Assembly (NCBI GenBank): GCA_030123565.1
Contig: CP126122.1
Coordinates: 3,486,800 to 3,550,799, forward strand
Direction: 5' to 3'
Source: Nitrospira sp.
Lineage (GTDB): Bacteria > Nitrospirota > Nitrospiria > Nitrospirales > Nitrospiraceae
Length of the DNA: 64,000 bases
Shown in pieces: positions 16,704 to 25,963 of this stretch (position 1 is the first letter of the stretch; each line of letters opens with the position of its first letter). The notes under the pieces are model-generated. The model searched no databases. It was given only the letters and a program-made list of their open reading frames with translations, and was not told where the DNA came from. Position numbers and translations under genes: made by a program.

Positions 16704-18551
16704 ATGGCCGCGACTATTTTGTTGAGTTGCGAATCGATCAGCAAAGCTTACGGAGTCAGAACCCTCTTTACCGACCTGTCCCTGGCGCTCTTCGACGGAG
16801 ACCATGTAGGACTGATCGGACCGAACGGGTCCGGCAAATCCACGTTGTTGAAAATCCTGGCAGGACTCGAACCGCCCGATCGCGGCACGCGCACCCTGCG
16901 CCGTCACACCCGCATCGGGTATGTTCCCCAGGAACCCAGTTTTCTCACAGACCACAGCATCGAGCGGGTGCTGCAGGACACGTTGGCCCAAGAAGGGCTC
17001 GATCCCCACGAACAGGGCGGGCGGATCGCCAAGGCCCTCAGCATCGGAACCTTTCCCGATACCGACCAAACGGTCGATACCCTTTCAGGCGGCTGGCGCA
17101 AACGGCTCGCGATCGTCCAGGCCTTGCTCCTCGAACCGGATGTACTGCTCATGGACGAGCCGACGAACCATTTGGACCTGGAAGGCATTCTCTGGCTGGA
17201 GCGGCTGCTGAAAGAGCGGGCCAAAGCCTTTCTCATCATCAGCCACGACCGACGGTTTCTGGAGTCGGTCGCGTCGCGCATGGTGGAACTCAACCGCTGT
17301 TATCCCAACGGCCGCTTCGAAGCGCGCGGCCGCTACAGCGACTTCCTCGAACAACGTGATGCCGTCCTTCAGGCTCAGGCCGACTACCAGTCCTCGCTGG
17401 CCAACCGCGTCAGGCGAGAAGTGGAATGGTTGCGCCGCGGACCCAAGGCCCGGACGACCAAGGCCAAGGGACGGATACAAACAGCAGGAAAACTGATCGA
17501 TGAACTGGAGCAGGCCGAAGCCCGCGCGGCACAATCGACGGTCGACATCGACTTCTCCGCCTCGGGAAGAAAATCCAAGCAGCTCCTCGTCGTCCAACAG
17601 GTCACGAAGGGTTTCGACGGCAGACCTATTGTGATCGATCTCGACTTACTCCTCGGACCAGGCATGCGTCTTGGCCTCCTTGGCCCGAACGGCAGCGGCA
17701 AGACCACCCTGCTTCAGTTGCTGGCCGGCACGTTGAGGCCGGACAAGGGCACGATCGTGCGGGCGGAAGGCCTGCGCATCGTTTCATTCGAACAACATCG
17801 CGAGTCGCTGGACCAAGCTGCCACATTGCGGCGCGCCTTGGCTCCATCGGGCGACGCGGTCATCTATCAAGGCCGTTCCATCCACCTCGCCTCCTGGGCG
17901 AAGCGCTTCCTCTTTCGTCCGGAACAGCTCGACCTTCCGGTCTCGCGACTCTCCGGCGGAGAACAGGCCAGACTGCTCATCGCCCGGCTCATGCTGCAAC
18001 CGGCGGATCTGCTCATTCTGGACGAGCCGACCAATGACCTGGATATCCCGACGCTCGATGTGCTGGAAGACAGCTTGCTGGAGTTCCCCGGCGCGCTCGT
18101 GCTGGTGACCCACGACCGCTGGCTGCTGGACCGCGTCTCGACCATCATCTTGGCGTTGGACGGCACCGGTCGCGCGGAATGGTTCGCCGACTATGCCCAG
18201 TGGGAGAGTGCGCAAGAGCGGGCCTCGGAGTCCGACACGGCACAGAGCGACGACGGTTCCGCGGAGATTGCGCGGGAAGGGACGGTCTCCAGCGAATCGG
18301 CTCGCAAGGCCAAGAAATTGACCTATCGTGAGCAGAAGGAATGGGGATCGATCGAAGAAAATATTCTGAAGGCAGAGGCGCAGGTCTCGACCTGTGAAGC
18401 GGCTCTACACGATCCGGCCGTCATGTCGGATGCGGCGGAGTTGCAGGCGCGAACCCAGGCGTTGGAGACGGCACAGGCTGAGGTCGAGCGGCTCTACACT
18501 CGCTGGGCCGAACTGGACGAGAAACGTGCGCAGACCGTGCAGGGTTCGTGA
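16704..18551 (+). CDS. uup: ABC-F family ATPase, Uup type
   Basis: The protein has 615 residues from the ATG at 16704 and no membrane segments. It carries two ABC cassettes: [14 protein letters not shown] and DEPTNHLD in the first; [14 protein letters not shown] and DEPTNDLD in the second. A charged linker ([14 protein letters not shown]) lies between them, and a coiled-coil tail (about 540-610) is typical of Uup. ABC-F proteins act on the ribosome; Uup is also linked to suppression of tandem-repeat deletions and transposon excision. The longer frame starting at 16449 overlaps the zinc-ribbon gene and is not needed. Confidence 0.92.
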   Translation: MAATILLSCESISKAYGVRTLFTDLSLALFDGDHVGLIGPNGSGKSTLLKILAGLEPPDRGTRTLRRHTRIGYVPQEPSFLTDHSIERVLQDTLAQEGLDPHEQGGRIAKALSIGTFPDTDQTVDTLSGGWRKRLAIVQALLLEPDVLLMDEPTNHLDLEGILWLERLLKERAKAFLIISHDRRFLESVASRMVELNRCYPNGRFEARGRYSDFLEQRDAVLQAQADYQSSLANRVRREVEWLRRGPKARTTKAKGRIQTAGKLIDELEQAEARAAQSTVDIDFSASGRKSKQLLVVQQVTKGFDGRPIVIDLDLLLGPGMRLGLLGPNGSGKTTLLQLLAGTLRPDKGTIVRAEGLRIVSFEQHRESLDQAATLRRALAPSGDAVIYQGRSIHLASWAKRFLFRPEQLDLPVSRLSGGEQARLLIARLMLQPADLLILDEPTNDLDIPTLDVLEDSLLEFPGALVLVTHDRWLLDRVSTIILALDGTGRAEWFADYAQWESAQERASESDTAQSDDGSAEIAREGTVSSESARKAKKLTYREQKEWGSIEENILKAEAQVSTCEAALHDPAVMSDAAELQARTQALETAQAEVERLYTRWAELDEKRAQTVQGS

Positions 18552-18777
18552 AGCAGTGAGACAGAGCATTACCGTTCGGGAGGATGAGCGACGACGCCAC
18601 CCCATCGCGGTTGAGGGGGGCAACTTCTTACAGCGTTCTCCTGCTGAACTATCATCTCCACGAGCCGCTGACAGGACGGTCCCGGAGCCTAAATCCATAT
18701 TCGCACCCTGCGCCGACTCCTGTGTCTACTGAGAATCATGCGGCCCGGCGCTCTGGAACCGTTCATGCCGGGCGCCT

Positions 18778-19308
18778 TCACAGTTCCTGCTGATGGGGCC
18801 CTGTACCAGGAGGTCCGCAGGCCTGGCCCAACGGCAAGAAGCGCTTCTGGTAATCCAGAAGAAGCTCGTTGATCCTTCCGGACTGTTTCTTGATATCTTC
18901 ATATTTGAGCCTGCTCACTTCTTCAAAGACCATATTGATCTCCTCGATCTGGCGCGCAGAGTTCCGAAGGAACGCGTCACGACAGGTATAGGCGCTCAGC
19001 CGGCCTGCTTCGAGGAGACCAAAGACGCTGTCACACAGTTTCCGAGCTTCCACCTCATGCTGCTTCCCGAGATTCCGTACCGCCGTCAGCACCCCTGGCT
19101 CGATTTTCACTTCCATCCCCACATAAGCCTGGATCAACTCCCACCGGATAACGGCCCGCTTGAAGGGACGAACATAGTCGGGACAGGGAGGAATCGTCAC
19201 ATATTCACCGGTGTTTGAATCCAGGACAGTCATTGGGACTGGTTGACACCCTGCGAAGAGGAAACCACAGAAGAGCGTGGCCGCGACTGGTCTCATCGGC
19301 AACATCAT
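18778..19308 (-). CDS. Lipoprotein of unknown function
   Basis: It has about 176 residues from the ATG at 19308. The N-terminus MMLPMRPVAATLFCGFL leads to a lipobox FAGC, so the mature protein should be lipid-anchored. The mature part contains CPDYVRPF, then long helices (WELIQAYVGMEVKI, EEINMVFEEVSRLKYEDIKK) and three further cysteines. The helical content suggests a coiled or bundled periplasmic domain. I do not recognise the family. It ends 226 bases from uup and is transcribed toward it; that gap shows no gene or clear terminator. Confidence 0.65.
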   Translation of the reverse strand: MMLPMRPVAATLFCGFLFAGCQPVPMTVLDSNTGEYVTIPPCPDYVRPFKRAVIRWELIQAYVGMEVKIEPGVLTAVRNLGKQHEVEARKLCDSVFGLLEAGRLSAYTCRDAFLRNSARQIEEINMVFEEVSRLKYEDIKKQSGRINELLLDYQKRFLPLGQACGPPGTGPHQQEL

Positions 19309-19430
19309 GTACCTACATCCACCCGCCGATTTCGACTTCGCCGGCGTCCTGCACCGACGCATCGGAGACATCCTGCACGGTATGTCCATTTGCCGGACAC
19401 TGAAAACCACAGAGGATGATGATGGCGAAG

Positions 19431-19504
19431 TGGCTGGGGGACTAGGAATCGAACCTAGGTAGCCGGCTCCAAAGGCCGGCGTCCTACCGCTAGACGATCC
19501 CCCA
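19431..19504 (-). tRNA. tRNA-Gln (anticodon TTG)
   Basis: The acceptor TGGGGGA/TCCCCCA, the anticodon loop CTTTGGA between GCCGG and CCGGC, the T-loop GGTTCGATTCC and an encoded CCA form a full cloverleaf of 74 bases. Confidence 0.95.
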
Positions 19505-19557
19505 GCGCGGTATGGAACCGAGACGGCAAGCTGAAGAGTCAGGCGTGCAAAAGATTT

Positions 19558-19631
19558 TGGCTGGGGGACTAGGAATCGAACCTAGGTAGTCAGATCCAGA
19601 GACTGACGTCCTACCGCTAGACGATCCCCCA
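19558..19631 (-). tRNA. tRNA-Gln (anticodon CTG)
   Basis: This tRNA has the same acceptor, D-arm and T-arm as the TTG isoacceptor 54 bases away. It differs in the anticodon stem-loop, which reads CTCTGGA between TCAGT and TCTGA. The CCA is encoded. The near identity indicates a tandem duplication with anticodon-arm divergence. Confidence 0.95.
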
Positions 19632-19701
19632 ACCGGTCCCCACACTAATATAAGCTTCTTCGCCCCGTCAAGATCGACGCTGATTCTTGACCGCCCTCAG
19701 C

Positions 19702-21117
19702 TCAGGATCGCGAGGCCTGCTCGATCCCCCGGCGAAGTCTCCGCAAGGTGCGGTCTCGGCCAAGCACCTCCATCACGTCAAAGAGTCCAGGACTGGCCGT
19801 CCGGCCCGTCAGAGCCACCCGCACCGGCTGGGCCAGCTGGCCCATCTTGATCCCCTCTTCCTCGACGAGCTTCTTGAACGCATCTTCCCACTCCTGTTTT
19901 GAGAACGTGGGGAAGGCCTCGAACCGTTCGACCAATTTTGTCAGTACCGGGACCTGCGCGGCGGTCAAGAATTTTTTCGCGGCGTCTTCGTTAAACGTCA
20001 CCGCCTCGCCGAAGTAGGGCGTCACCCAATGGACCATCTCGACCAGCGTCTTCGTTCGATCCCTCACGAGAACCACCAGCTGCGCGAGCCATATGGTCGT
20101 GGCGGAACGGACCTCGTCTTTGAGTCCGGCCTGTTCGAGCAGAGGCACAAGCGCCTGCGCGACCTCATCCGGCGGATTGGACTTGAGATATTCGGCATTG
20201 AGCCACAGCAACTTGTCGGGATTGAACACGGCGGCCGATGTCTGGACATGTTTCCAGGAAAACTTTTCGATCAACTCCTCACGCGAAAAGAGTTCCTGAT
20301 CGCCATGCGACCACCCCAACCGGACCAGATAGTTCACCATGGCATCCGGCAAATACCCCATATCCCTATAGGCCATGATCGAGGTGGCGCCATGGCGCTT
20401 CGACAACCGTGCCTTGTCCGACCCAAGAATCATGGGCAAGTGGCCGAAACGCGGAAGCGGAAACCCCAGCGCCTGGAAAATCGGAATCTGCCGCGGAGTA
20501 TTCGTCAGATGGTCATCCCCACGCACGACATGGGTGATCCCCATCAAGGCATCGTCCACCACCACCGAGAAATTGTAGGTCGGATAGCCGTTGGAGCGGA
20601 GAATGATCAGGTCGTCCAGGATCTGGTTTTCGAACACCACGCGCCCCTTGATCAAATCCTCGATGACCGTTTGCCCGTCCTGCGGGGCCTTAAACCGCAA
20701 CGCCGCCTCGCCGGTCGGTTTCGTCAGGCCAAGGTTCCTGCAGCGACCGTCGTACTTGGGCGATCCCCCCTTGGCCTCCGCCTCCTTCCGGCGGGCCTCA
20801 AGTTCCTCCGCCGTACAAACGCACCAGTAAGCGTGCCCCTGTTCGAAGAGTCGCATTGCATGTTCCCGATAGAGCTCCATCCGTTCGGTCTGCCGGAACG
20901 GACCTTCATCCCAGTCGAGCTTGACCCAGCGCATGCCGTCGAGAATGGCTTGAATCGAATCGTCGGTGGAGCGGCTTCGGTCGGTGTCTTCGATGCGCAG
21001 GATGAAGACCCCATTCTGCTGACGAGCGAACAGCCAGTTGAACAACGCCGTCCGCACCCCTCCGATATGGAGATAGCCGGTCGGACTGGGCGCAAACCGG
21101 ACCCTGACCTGACTCAT
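19702..21117 (-). CDS. gltX: Glutamyl-tRNA synthetase
   Basis: The protein has 471 residues, usual for bacterial GluRS. It has FAPSPTGYLHIGG (HIGH region) and the KMSKS-type motif KARLSKRHG, with the class I core followed by a helical anticodon-binding domain (about 320-471). It charges tRNA-Glu with glutamate for translation and for tetrapyrrole synthesis. Its neighbours are the two tRNA-Gln genes on the same strand, 70 bases beyond its stop, so they may share a transcript. Confidence 0.95.
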   Translation of the reverse strand: MSQVRVRFAPSPTGYLHIGGVRTALFNWLFARQQNGVFILRIEDTDRSRSTDDSIQAILDGMRWVKLDWDEGPFRQTERMELYREHAMRLFEQGHAYWCVCTAEELEARRKEAEAKGGSPKYDGRCRNLGLTKPTGEAALRFKAPQDGQTVIEDLIKGRVVFENQILDDLIILRSNGYPTYNFSVVVDDALMGITHVVRGDDHLTNTPRQIPIFQALGFPLPRFGHLPMILGSDKARLSKRHGATSIMAYRDMGYLPDAMVNYLVRLGWSHGDQELFSREELIEKFSWKHVQTSAAVFNPDKLLWLNAEYLKSNPPDEVAQALVPLLEQAGLKDEVRSATTIWLAQLVVLVRDRTKTLVEMVHWVTPYFGEAVTFNEDAAKKFLTAAQVPVLTKLVERFEAFPTFSKQEWEDAFKKLVEEEGIKMGQLAQPVRVALTGRTASPGLFDVMEVLGRDRTLRRLRRGIEQASRS

Positions 21118-21234
21118 CGCGTCACCGTGATTCTGATGGAAGTTCGTGAACGGGGCGCTATCTATAACATGGCACTAGAGCGATGTACAGAACAGGGCTT
21201 TCCATTCTGCATCCGTTTTTGCTATGAACAGACG

Positions 21235-21933
21235 ATGGCAGAGCCGACCCAAATCGCCGAAATCGTCTCTCTCACCGCCCTGACTCCGCATACGACGGAA
21301 CTCGTCTTGCGACCGATCGAACACCCGATTGCATTCAAACCGGGGCAATGGATCTCTCTGCAATTGCCGGTTGGAGACCATCCACCCCTCAACCGTGCCT
21401 ACTCCCTGGCGGAACCACAAACTTCCACCGGCTGCCTCACGTTGGTCTTCGACCATGTCCCGGGAGGAAAAGGTTCCGGTTATCTGGCGTCGCTCAAACG
21501 AGGAGACCGTATCCCGCTCTCGGGTCCCTATGGCCACTTCGTGCTTCCCGACCTGAACTCCCACAACCTGTTGTTGGTGGGACGTTACTCCGGCCTTGTC
21601 CCGCTCCGCTGTATGATTCGTTCACTCGCGCGCCAAGACACCCTGCCTTCAACCACCCTCATTGCACTCGCCCCCAGTTCTGCCGAACAGCTTTACCACG
21701 AAGAATTTCTGGCCCTCACGACGAGCCACCCCCGCTTTCGTTACTTGCCGCTCGCGGGCGAAGATCCGGCAAACCATGCCGCGACAGTGGAGGCGATTAA
21801 GCAGATAGCCGGAAACGGGCAGAAGGTGACTCCCATGATCGCAGGGATCAAGTCGTTCGCGCGCCCGCTGCGGGCCCTCTTGATGGAACTCGGCTACGAT
21901 CGGCGGGAAGTCAAACTGGAAACGTACGACTGA
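21235..21933 (+). CDS. FAD-binding oxidoreductase, ferredoxin-NADP reductase-like
   Basis: The protein has 232 residues from the ATG at 21235; the much longer frame to 20029 is antisense to gltX. The FAD domain has GQWISLQLPVG, the RAYSLAEP motif that contacts the flavin, GGKGSGYLASL, and GPYGHF. The C-terminal half has VGRYSGLVPLRCMI, where the first glycine-rich turn of the nucleotide-binding fold would lie. It would move electrons between NAD(P)H and a carrier, for example the 2Fe-2S ferredoxin encoded 100 bases downstream on the other strand. The pairing with that ferredoxin is inference from proximity. Confidence 0.8.
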   Translation: MAEPTQIAEIVSLTALTPHTTELVLRPIEHPIAFKPGQWISLQLPVGDHPPLNRAYSLAEPQTSTGCLTLVFDHVPGGKGSGYLASLKRGDRIPLSGPYGHFVLPDLNSHNLLLVGRYSGLVPLRCMIRSLARQDTLPSTTLIALAPSSAEQLYHEEFLALTTSHPRFRYLPLAGEDPANHAATVEAIKQIAGNGQKVTPMIAGIKSFARPLRALLMELGYDRREVKLETYD

Positions 21934-22040
21934 TCGTAAGAAATGGACGATTTGGAATCTGTCGATTTGGTGATTCCATGACCTTGTAGCCCCATCGTGG
22001 CCAGACACGCCACTCAGTCACCAGATCTCTCAATTCCTCC

Positions 22041-22457
22041 TCAGTGCCCTTCTTTCGCCAAATTCTTGTTGACGGCGGGAATTTCCACTACCACATCGAT
22101 CGTGCCATTCGGTACGCATTGGCATCCGAGTCGTGACTGCAAGGTCGTAACAGGCGCTTCATCCAACTGGTCGAACTCATCATCCGTACCTTCATTACAG
22201 GTCTCCAGCCCCTTCTTCACCATCACATGGCAAGTCGAACAGGCGCAGACGCCGCCGCACACATGTTCCAACTCAATCCCATTTCCCATAGCAATATCGA
22301 GAATGCTCCCTGGTAGTCCCGTGGGACCGTATGGAATCTTGTCCGGCTGAACCTCCACCCTCTTCTCGCTTTTATCGGGGAAAATAAAGGTCACGGTATA
22401 GGATTTGGTCGGTAGCTCAACGTCTGCCTTCTCGATGTAGGGATTTGTCCCGCCCAT
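22041..22457 (-). CDS. fdx: 2Fe-2S ferredoxin, ISC/adrenodoxin type
   Basis: The protein has 138 residues. It carries the adrenodoxin-type cluster motif CGGVCACSTC with a fourth ligand in the downstream LGCQC region, and the typical SILDIAMGNGIELEH lead. In ISC systems this ferredoxin donates electrons for cluster assembly on IscU. It has an N-terminal extension (about 18 residues, NPYIEKADVELP) compared with E. coli Fdx. It is transcribed divergently from iscR rather than as the last gene of the operon, so the 144-base gap probably carries both promoters. Confidence 0.9.
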   Translation of the reverse strand: MGGTNPYIEKADVELPTKSYTVTFIFPDKSEKRVEVQPDKIPYGPTGLPGSILDIAMGNGIELEHVCGGVCACSTCHVMVKKGLETCNEGTDDEFDQLDEAPVTTLQSRLGCQCVPNGTIDVVVEIPAVNKNLAKEGH

Positions 22458-22566
22458 AGTGATCAGCCCCTTTTCTGCTTCGATTCGATTTCCTGGCTAT
22501 ACACTCTATTGACAGGTCGAAAGACCACGTGATAGGTTTTATACGACTCTTTTGATCGGAGATCAT

Positions 22567-22583
22567 TATAGTCTCCGACTTAA
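22567..22583 (+). promoter_or_regulatory. Candidate IscR operator between fdx and iscR
   Basis: TATAGTC-TCC-GACTTAA contains the dyad AGTC-N3-GACT, 18 bases before the iscR ATG. Its core resembles half-sites bound by Rrf2/IscR proteins. The -35-like TTGACA at 22509-22514 has no good -10 at the normal spacing, so the promoter assignment is uncertain. Confidence 0.35.
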
Positions 22584-22601
22584 GAGATCGGCAATAGTCC
22601 A

Positions 22602-23081
22602 ATGCTGAAATTATCGAAAAAAGCAGATTACGGGTTGATGGCTCTCCAGCACATTGCGTCCAACCAGTACGGCGACGTCACGCGAGCCCGCGTGGTGAAC
22701 ACGAAAGAGATCGCAGAGGAATACAACATCCCCGTGGAGCTCCTTGCCAAGGTCCTTCAAACGTTGGCGAAGAGTGGCCTCATCGAAAGCCATAACGGGC
22801 CCAAAGGCGGCTATCTCCTCGGCAAGAGGCCCCGTGAGATTACGATTGCCCAGGTCTTGGAAATTGTGGAAGGCCCCCTCGGCATTATGGATTGCTCGCA
22901 TGAGAAGGAAGGGGACTTCTGCATGCAGCGGGAACATTGCACCATCAGGACGCCGCTCCTGAAAGTCCAGAACAGCATCTATCAACTTTTAAACAGTATG
23001 ACCTTGCAGGACATGATGGGCGGCACTCCGCTCATCACCATCCAATCTGTCACGACGGAACAACAAGGAGTCGAGCGATGA
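22602..23081 (+). CDS. iscR: Rrf2-family regulator, IscR-like
   Basis: The protein has 159 residues. The N-terminal winged helix ([17 protein letters not shown], then [22 protein letters not shown] and GPKGGYLL) is typical Rrf2. The cluster-binding cysteines are in [17 protein letters not shown] (C-x8-C-x5-C), with wider first spacing than E. coli IscR. It should sense Fe-S status and adjust the isc operon. Its TGA overlaps the iscS ATG (ATGA at 23078-23081), so the two are translationally coupled. Confidence 0.92.
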   Translation: MLKLSKKADYGLMALQHIASNQYGDVTRARVVNTKEIAEEYNIPVELLAKVLQTLAKSGLIESHNGPKGGYLLGKRPREITIAQVLEIVEGPLGIMDCSHEKEGDFCMQREHCTIRTPLLKVQNSIYQLLNSMTLQDMMGGTPLITIQSVTTEQQGVER

Positions 23082-24295
23082 AGTTTCCGATCTACCTGGA
23101 TAACCATTCCACCACCCCGACGGATCCTCGGGTGTTGGAGTCAATGTTGCCCTATTTCACGGAAAAATTCGGAAACGCCGCCAGCCGGAACCATGCCTTC
23201 GGGTGGGAGGCGGAGGAAGCGGTGGAGAACGCGCGCAAGCAAATCGCCAAGTTGATTCACGCCGACCCGAAAGAGATCGTCTTCACCAGCGGCGCGACCG
23301 AATCCGACAACCTCGCCCTAAAGGGCGTCGTCGAGATGTACCATGAGAAGGGCGACCACATTATTACCTCCTCGACCGAACATCGTGCGGTGCTCGACAC
23401 GGCCAAAGCCCTCGAAGCCAAGCGCGGCGTGAAGGTGACCTACCTTCCTGTCGACAAGTTCGGCATGGTCGACCCGAAGGACGTCCGCAATGCGATCACC
23501 GACAAGACCATCCTGATTTCCATCATGTTCGCCAACAACGAGATCGGCACGCTCAATCCGGTGAAGGAAATCGGAAAGATCGCCAAGGAGAAGGGGGTCC
23601 TCTTTCACTGCGATGCCACGCAAGGCGTGGGGAAGGTTCCGGTCAATGTGCAGGAGATGGGTATCGACCTGATGTCGTTCAGCGCCCACAAGATTTACGG
23701 GCCAAAAGGCATCGGCGCCCTCTATGTTCGTAAAAAGAATCCGCGCGTGCGCATCGCAGCCCAGATGGACGGCGGCGGACATGAACGCGGCATGCGGTCC
23801 GGCACCCTCGCGGTGCCGCTCATCGTGGGGTTCGGCAAGGCCTGTGAGCTGTGCGAACAAGAAATGGCCCAGGAGGCCACGCGCTTGACGACCATGCGCG
23901 ATCGACTCCATAAAACCATCACGACGGCTCTCGAAGACGTGTATCTGAACGGACATCCCACCGAACGTCTGCCGAACAATCTGAATATCTCATTCGCCTA
24001 CGTCGAGGGGGAGTCGCTCCTGATGGGCTGCAAGGAAATCGCCCTGTCGTCCGGCTCCGCCTGTACGTCCGCCACCCTCGAGCCCTCGTATGTGCTCCGC
24101 GCGCTGGGGGTCGGAACGGAACTCGCCCATTCCTCTATCCGTTTCGGTCTGGGCCGGTTCTCGGTGGACGAAGAAGTTGACTATGCGGCGAAGAGAATTA
24201 TTGAAACGGTGAACAAGCTTCGGGAAATGTCCCCCCTGTACGAGATGGCGAAAGAAGGGATCGACTTGAAATCGGTGCAGTGGGCGGCACACTAA
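23078..24295 (+). CDS. iscS: Cysteine desulfurase IscS
   Basis: The protein has 405 residues. This PLP enzyme takes sulfur from cysteine for Fe-S clusters and tRNA thiolation. It has [14 protein letters not shown] at the N-terminus, [11 protein letters not shown], the PLP lysine region [17 protein letters not shown], and the mobile catalytic cysteine in [18 protein letters not shown]. The start at 23078 has AAGGAG upstream within iscR. It is the second gene of the isc operon, followed by iscU after 68 bases. Confidence 0.97.
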   Translation: MKFPIYLDNHSTTPTDPRVLESMLPYFTEKFGNAASRNHAFGWEAEEAVENARKQIAKLIHADPKEIVFTSGATESDNLALKGVVEMYHEKGDHIITSSTEHRAVLDTAKALEAKRGVKVTYLPVDKFGMVDPKDVRNAITDKTILISIMFANNEIGTLNPVKEIGKIAKEKGVLFHCDATQGVGKVPVNVQEMGIDLMSFSAHKIYGPKGIGALYVRKKNPRVRIAAQMDGGGHERGMRSGTLAVPLIVGFGKACELCEQEMAQEATRLTTMRDRLHKTITTALEDVYLNGHPTERLPNNLNISFAYVEGESLLMGCKEIALSSGSACTSATLEPSYVLRALGVGTELAHSSIRFGLGRFSVDEEVDYAAKRIIETVNKLREMSPLYEMAKEGIDLKSVQWAAH

Positions 24296-24363
24296 CAGCG
24301 TGAAGCGTATCTCGTGTGCGGCGGATGATGCTGCACAAAGGATGACATACCAAGGAGGTTTCT

Positions 24364-24774
24364 ATGGCATACAGCGATAAAGTCGTCGACCACTTCAACA
24401 ACCCCCGCAACATGGGCAGCTTCAAGAAAGACGAGGAAGGTGTCGGCACCGGCATGGTCGGGGCCCCGGAGTGCGGTGACGTGATGAAGCTGCAGATCAA
24501 GGTGCAGAATGACACGATCGTGGATGCCAAGTTCAAGACCTTCGGTTGCGGCTCGGCCATCGCCAGCTCCAGCCTGGCCACCGAGTGGCTTAAGGGTAAA
24601 ACGGTGGAGGAAGCAGGCAAGATCAAGAACACCGACATCGTCCAGGAGCTGAATCTGCCACCGGTCAAGATCCATTGCTCGGTCCTGGCAGAGGATGCCA
24701 TCAAGGCGGCTCTGGCCGACTATAAGAAGAAAGCTGAAGAACAGGTGCCGGCGACCGAGGGCCAGGCCAAGTAA
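24364..24774 (+). CDS. iscU: Fe-S cluster scaffold IscU
   Basis: The protein has 136 residues and a strong AAGGAGG ribosome-binding site. The three scaffold cysteines are in GAPECGDVMKL, TFGCGSAIASSS and KIHCSVLAEDA, with the Asp beside the first. LPPVKIHC is the LPPVK motif recognised by the chaperone HscA, and hscA lies downstream. The C-terminus has an extra charged tail (KKKAEEQVPATEGQ). Confidence 0.97.
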   Translation: MAYSDKVVDHFNNPRNMGSFKKDEEGVGTGMVGAPECGDVMKLQIKVQNDTIVDAKFKTFGCGSAIASSSLATEWLKGKTVEEAGKIKNTDIVQELNLPPVKIHCSVLAEDAIKAALADYKKKAEEQVPATEGQAK

Positions 24775-24806
24775 CGGGTCAGTCGGCGAAGAAAGGAGTC
24801 AGAACA

Positions 24807-25163
24807 ATGGACAGTCCCGAAACTGCCACATCCGCTCCCGTCGTCACGCTGAGCGAGTCCGCCGTGAAAGAAGTCAAACGGCTGATCAACGTGCAGGGTC
24901 TGACGGAAGGGGGGCTCCGTCTCGGTGTCAAGGGCGGAGGATGTTCAGGCCTGAGCTATACGATCAATTTCGACGAAAAGATCGGCCAATATGACGCCGT
25001 CTACGACATCAAAGGGATCAAGGTCATCGTCGACGCCAAAAGCGCAATCTATCTGCAAGGGACACAGTTGGATTTTCAGAAAGACCTCATGGGCGGCCAG
25101 TTCAAATTCGTGAATCCCAACGCGAATAAAACCTGCGGATGCGGGGAGTCGTTCTCCGCATAG
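24807..25163 (+). CDS. iscA: A-type Fe-S carrier IscA
   Basis: The protein has 118 residues. It has the three A-type cysteines in GGGCSGLSY and the C-terminal CGCGESF, and the usual length plus about 10 extra N-terminal residues. It delivers iron or clusters from the scaffold to client proteins. It lies 32 bases after iscU, with AAAGGAG before the ATG. Confidence 0.95.
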   Translation: MDSPETATSAPVVTLSESAVKEVKRLINVQGLTEGGLRLGVKGGGCSGLSYTINFDEKIGQYDAVYDIKGIKVIVDAKSAIYLQGTQLDFQKDLMGGQFKFVNPNANKTCGCGESFSA

Positions 25164-25235
25164 CCGCCGGACCCAATCGACCTGCACAGCACCGGGCATG
25201 GTGGGATGACCTTGTCCAACCGTCAGAGGATCGTT

Positions 25236-25955
25236 ATGGATCATGCACCCAAAGTCGCCGGTTCTCGCACCGAACTCCAAATGGCGCGCAGCATGTGCTG
25301 GCACTGCCAGTCGGAGGTGACGGGCGAGTACTTTTGCGACCGGTGCGTGAAGGTCCAGCCGCTTTCCAAGGAACTGGACTATTTCACCTGTCTGGGGCTT
25401 CCACGGCTCCTCACCATCGATGCGACAGGCCTTGAAAACAAGTTCTATGAAATGAGCCGCTCGTTCCATCCCGACTTTTATCAGACCAAGACCGATACGG
25501 AGCGCACCATCAGCTTGGGCAATTCCGCCCTCCTCAACACGGCCTATCGGACGCTCAAAGATCCCATTCAACGGGCCGAGTATCTTGTGCGCTTGGAAGC
25601 CGGCGCGGCCAAAGAAATCCGAAACTCTCCGCCGGCGGACCTGTTCGAAGAGATTCTGTCCCTGCAAGACGATCTCGAGGAGTTTCGAGCGGCTGCCGGT
25701 CACCCAACGGCGGACCTGACGGAACTGCGGGCCAAGCTCCAATCGGATCGCGAGGTGCTCGAACGCCGCCAAAAAGACATGGAATCCCGGCTCTTTGAAC
25801 TCTTCGAAACCTGGGACCGATTACAACGCCAAGCAGAGCCTACCGAGCCGGTTCGCGCGAAGAAAGAATCCGTGCTGAAGGAGCTGCGCGAGCTGCTCTC
25901 CAACCGAACCTATGTCCGCAATATCGTCAACGACCTCGTCGCAACCGTTGGATAA
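25236..25955 (+). CDS. hscB: Co-chaperone HscB with N-terminal zinc-finger-like motif
   Basis: The product is about 239 residues from the ATG at 25236, which follows AGAGGA; an ATG at 25206 would add 10. The N-terminal CWHCQ...CDRC pair (C-x2-C-x11-C-x2-C) is a zinc-binding-like extension absent from E. coli HscB but present in mitochondrial and some bacterial homologues. The J domain has HPDF and NTAYRTLKDPIQRAEYL. The C-terminal domain binds IscU. It stimulates HscA for cluster release from IscU and lies eight bases upstream of hscA. Confidence 0.92.
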   Translation: MDHAPKVAGSRTELQMARSMCWHCQSEVTGEYFCDRCVKVQPLSKELDYFTCLGLPRLLTIDATGLENKFYEMSRSFHPDFYQTKTDTERTISLGNSALLNTAYRTLKDPIQRAEYLVRLEAGAAKEIRNSPPADLFEEILSLQDDLEEFRAAAGHPTADLTELRAKLQSDREVLERRQKDMESRLFELFETWDRLQRQAEPTEPVRAKKESVLKELRELLSNRTYVRNIVNDLVATVG

Positions 25956-25963
25956 CCGCACCC

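Noticed and set aside
19431..19631. Near-identical 70-base repeats that look like a repeat array
   Set aside because: They are two tRNA-Gln genes; two copies without spacers do not make a CRISPR array. No CRISPR array was seen in the window.
20029..21234. Long plus-strand open frame preceding the FAD-binding oxidoreductase
   Set aside because: It is antisense to gltX, whose motifs are clear; the oxidoreductase homology begins only at 21235.
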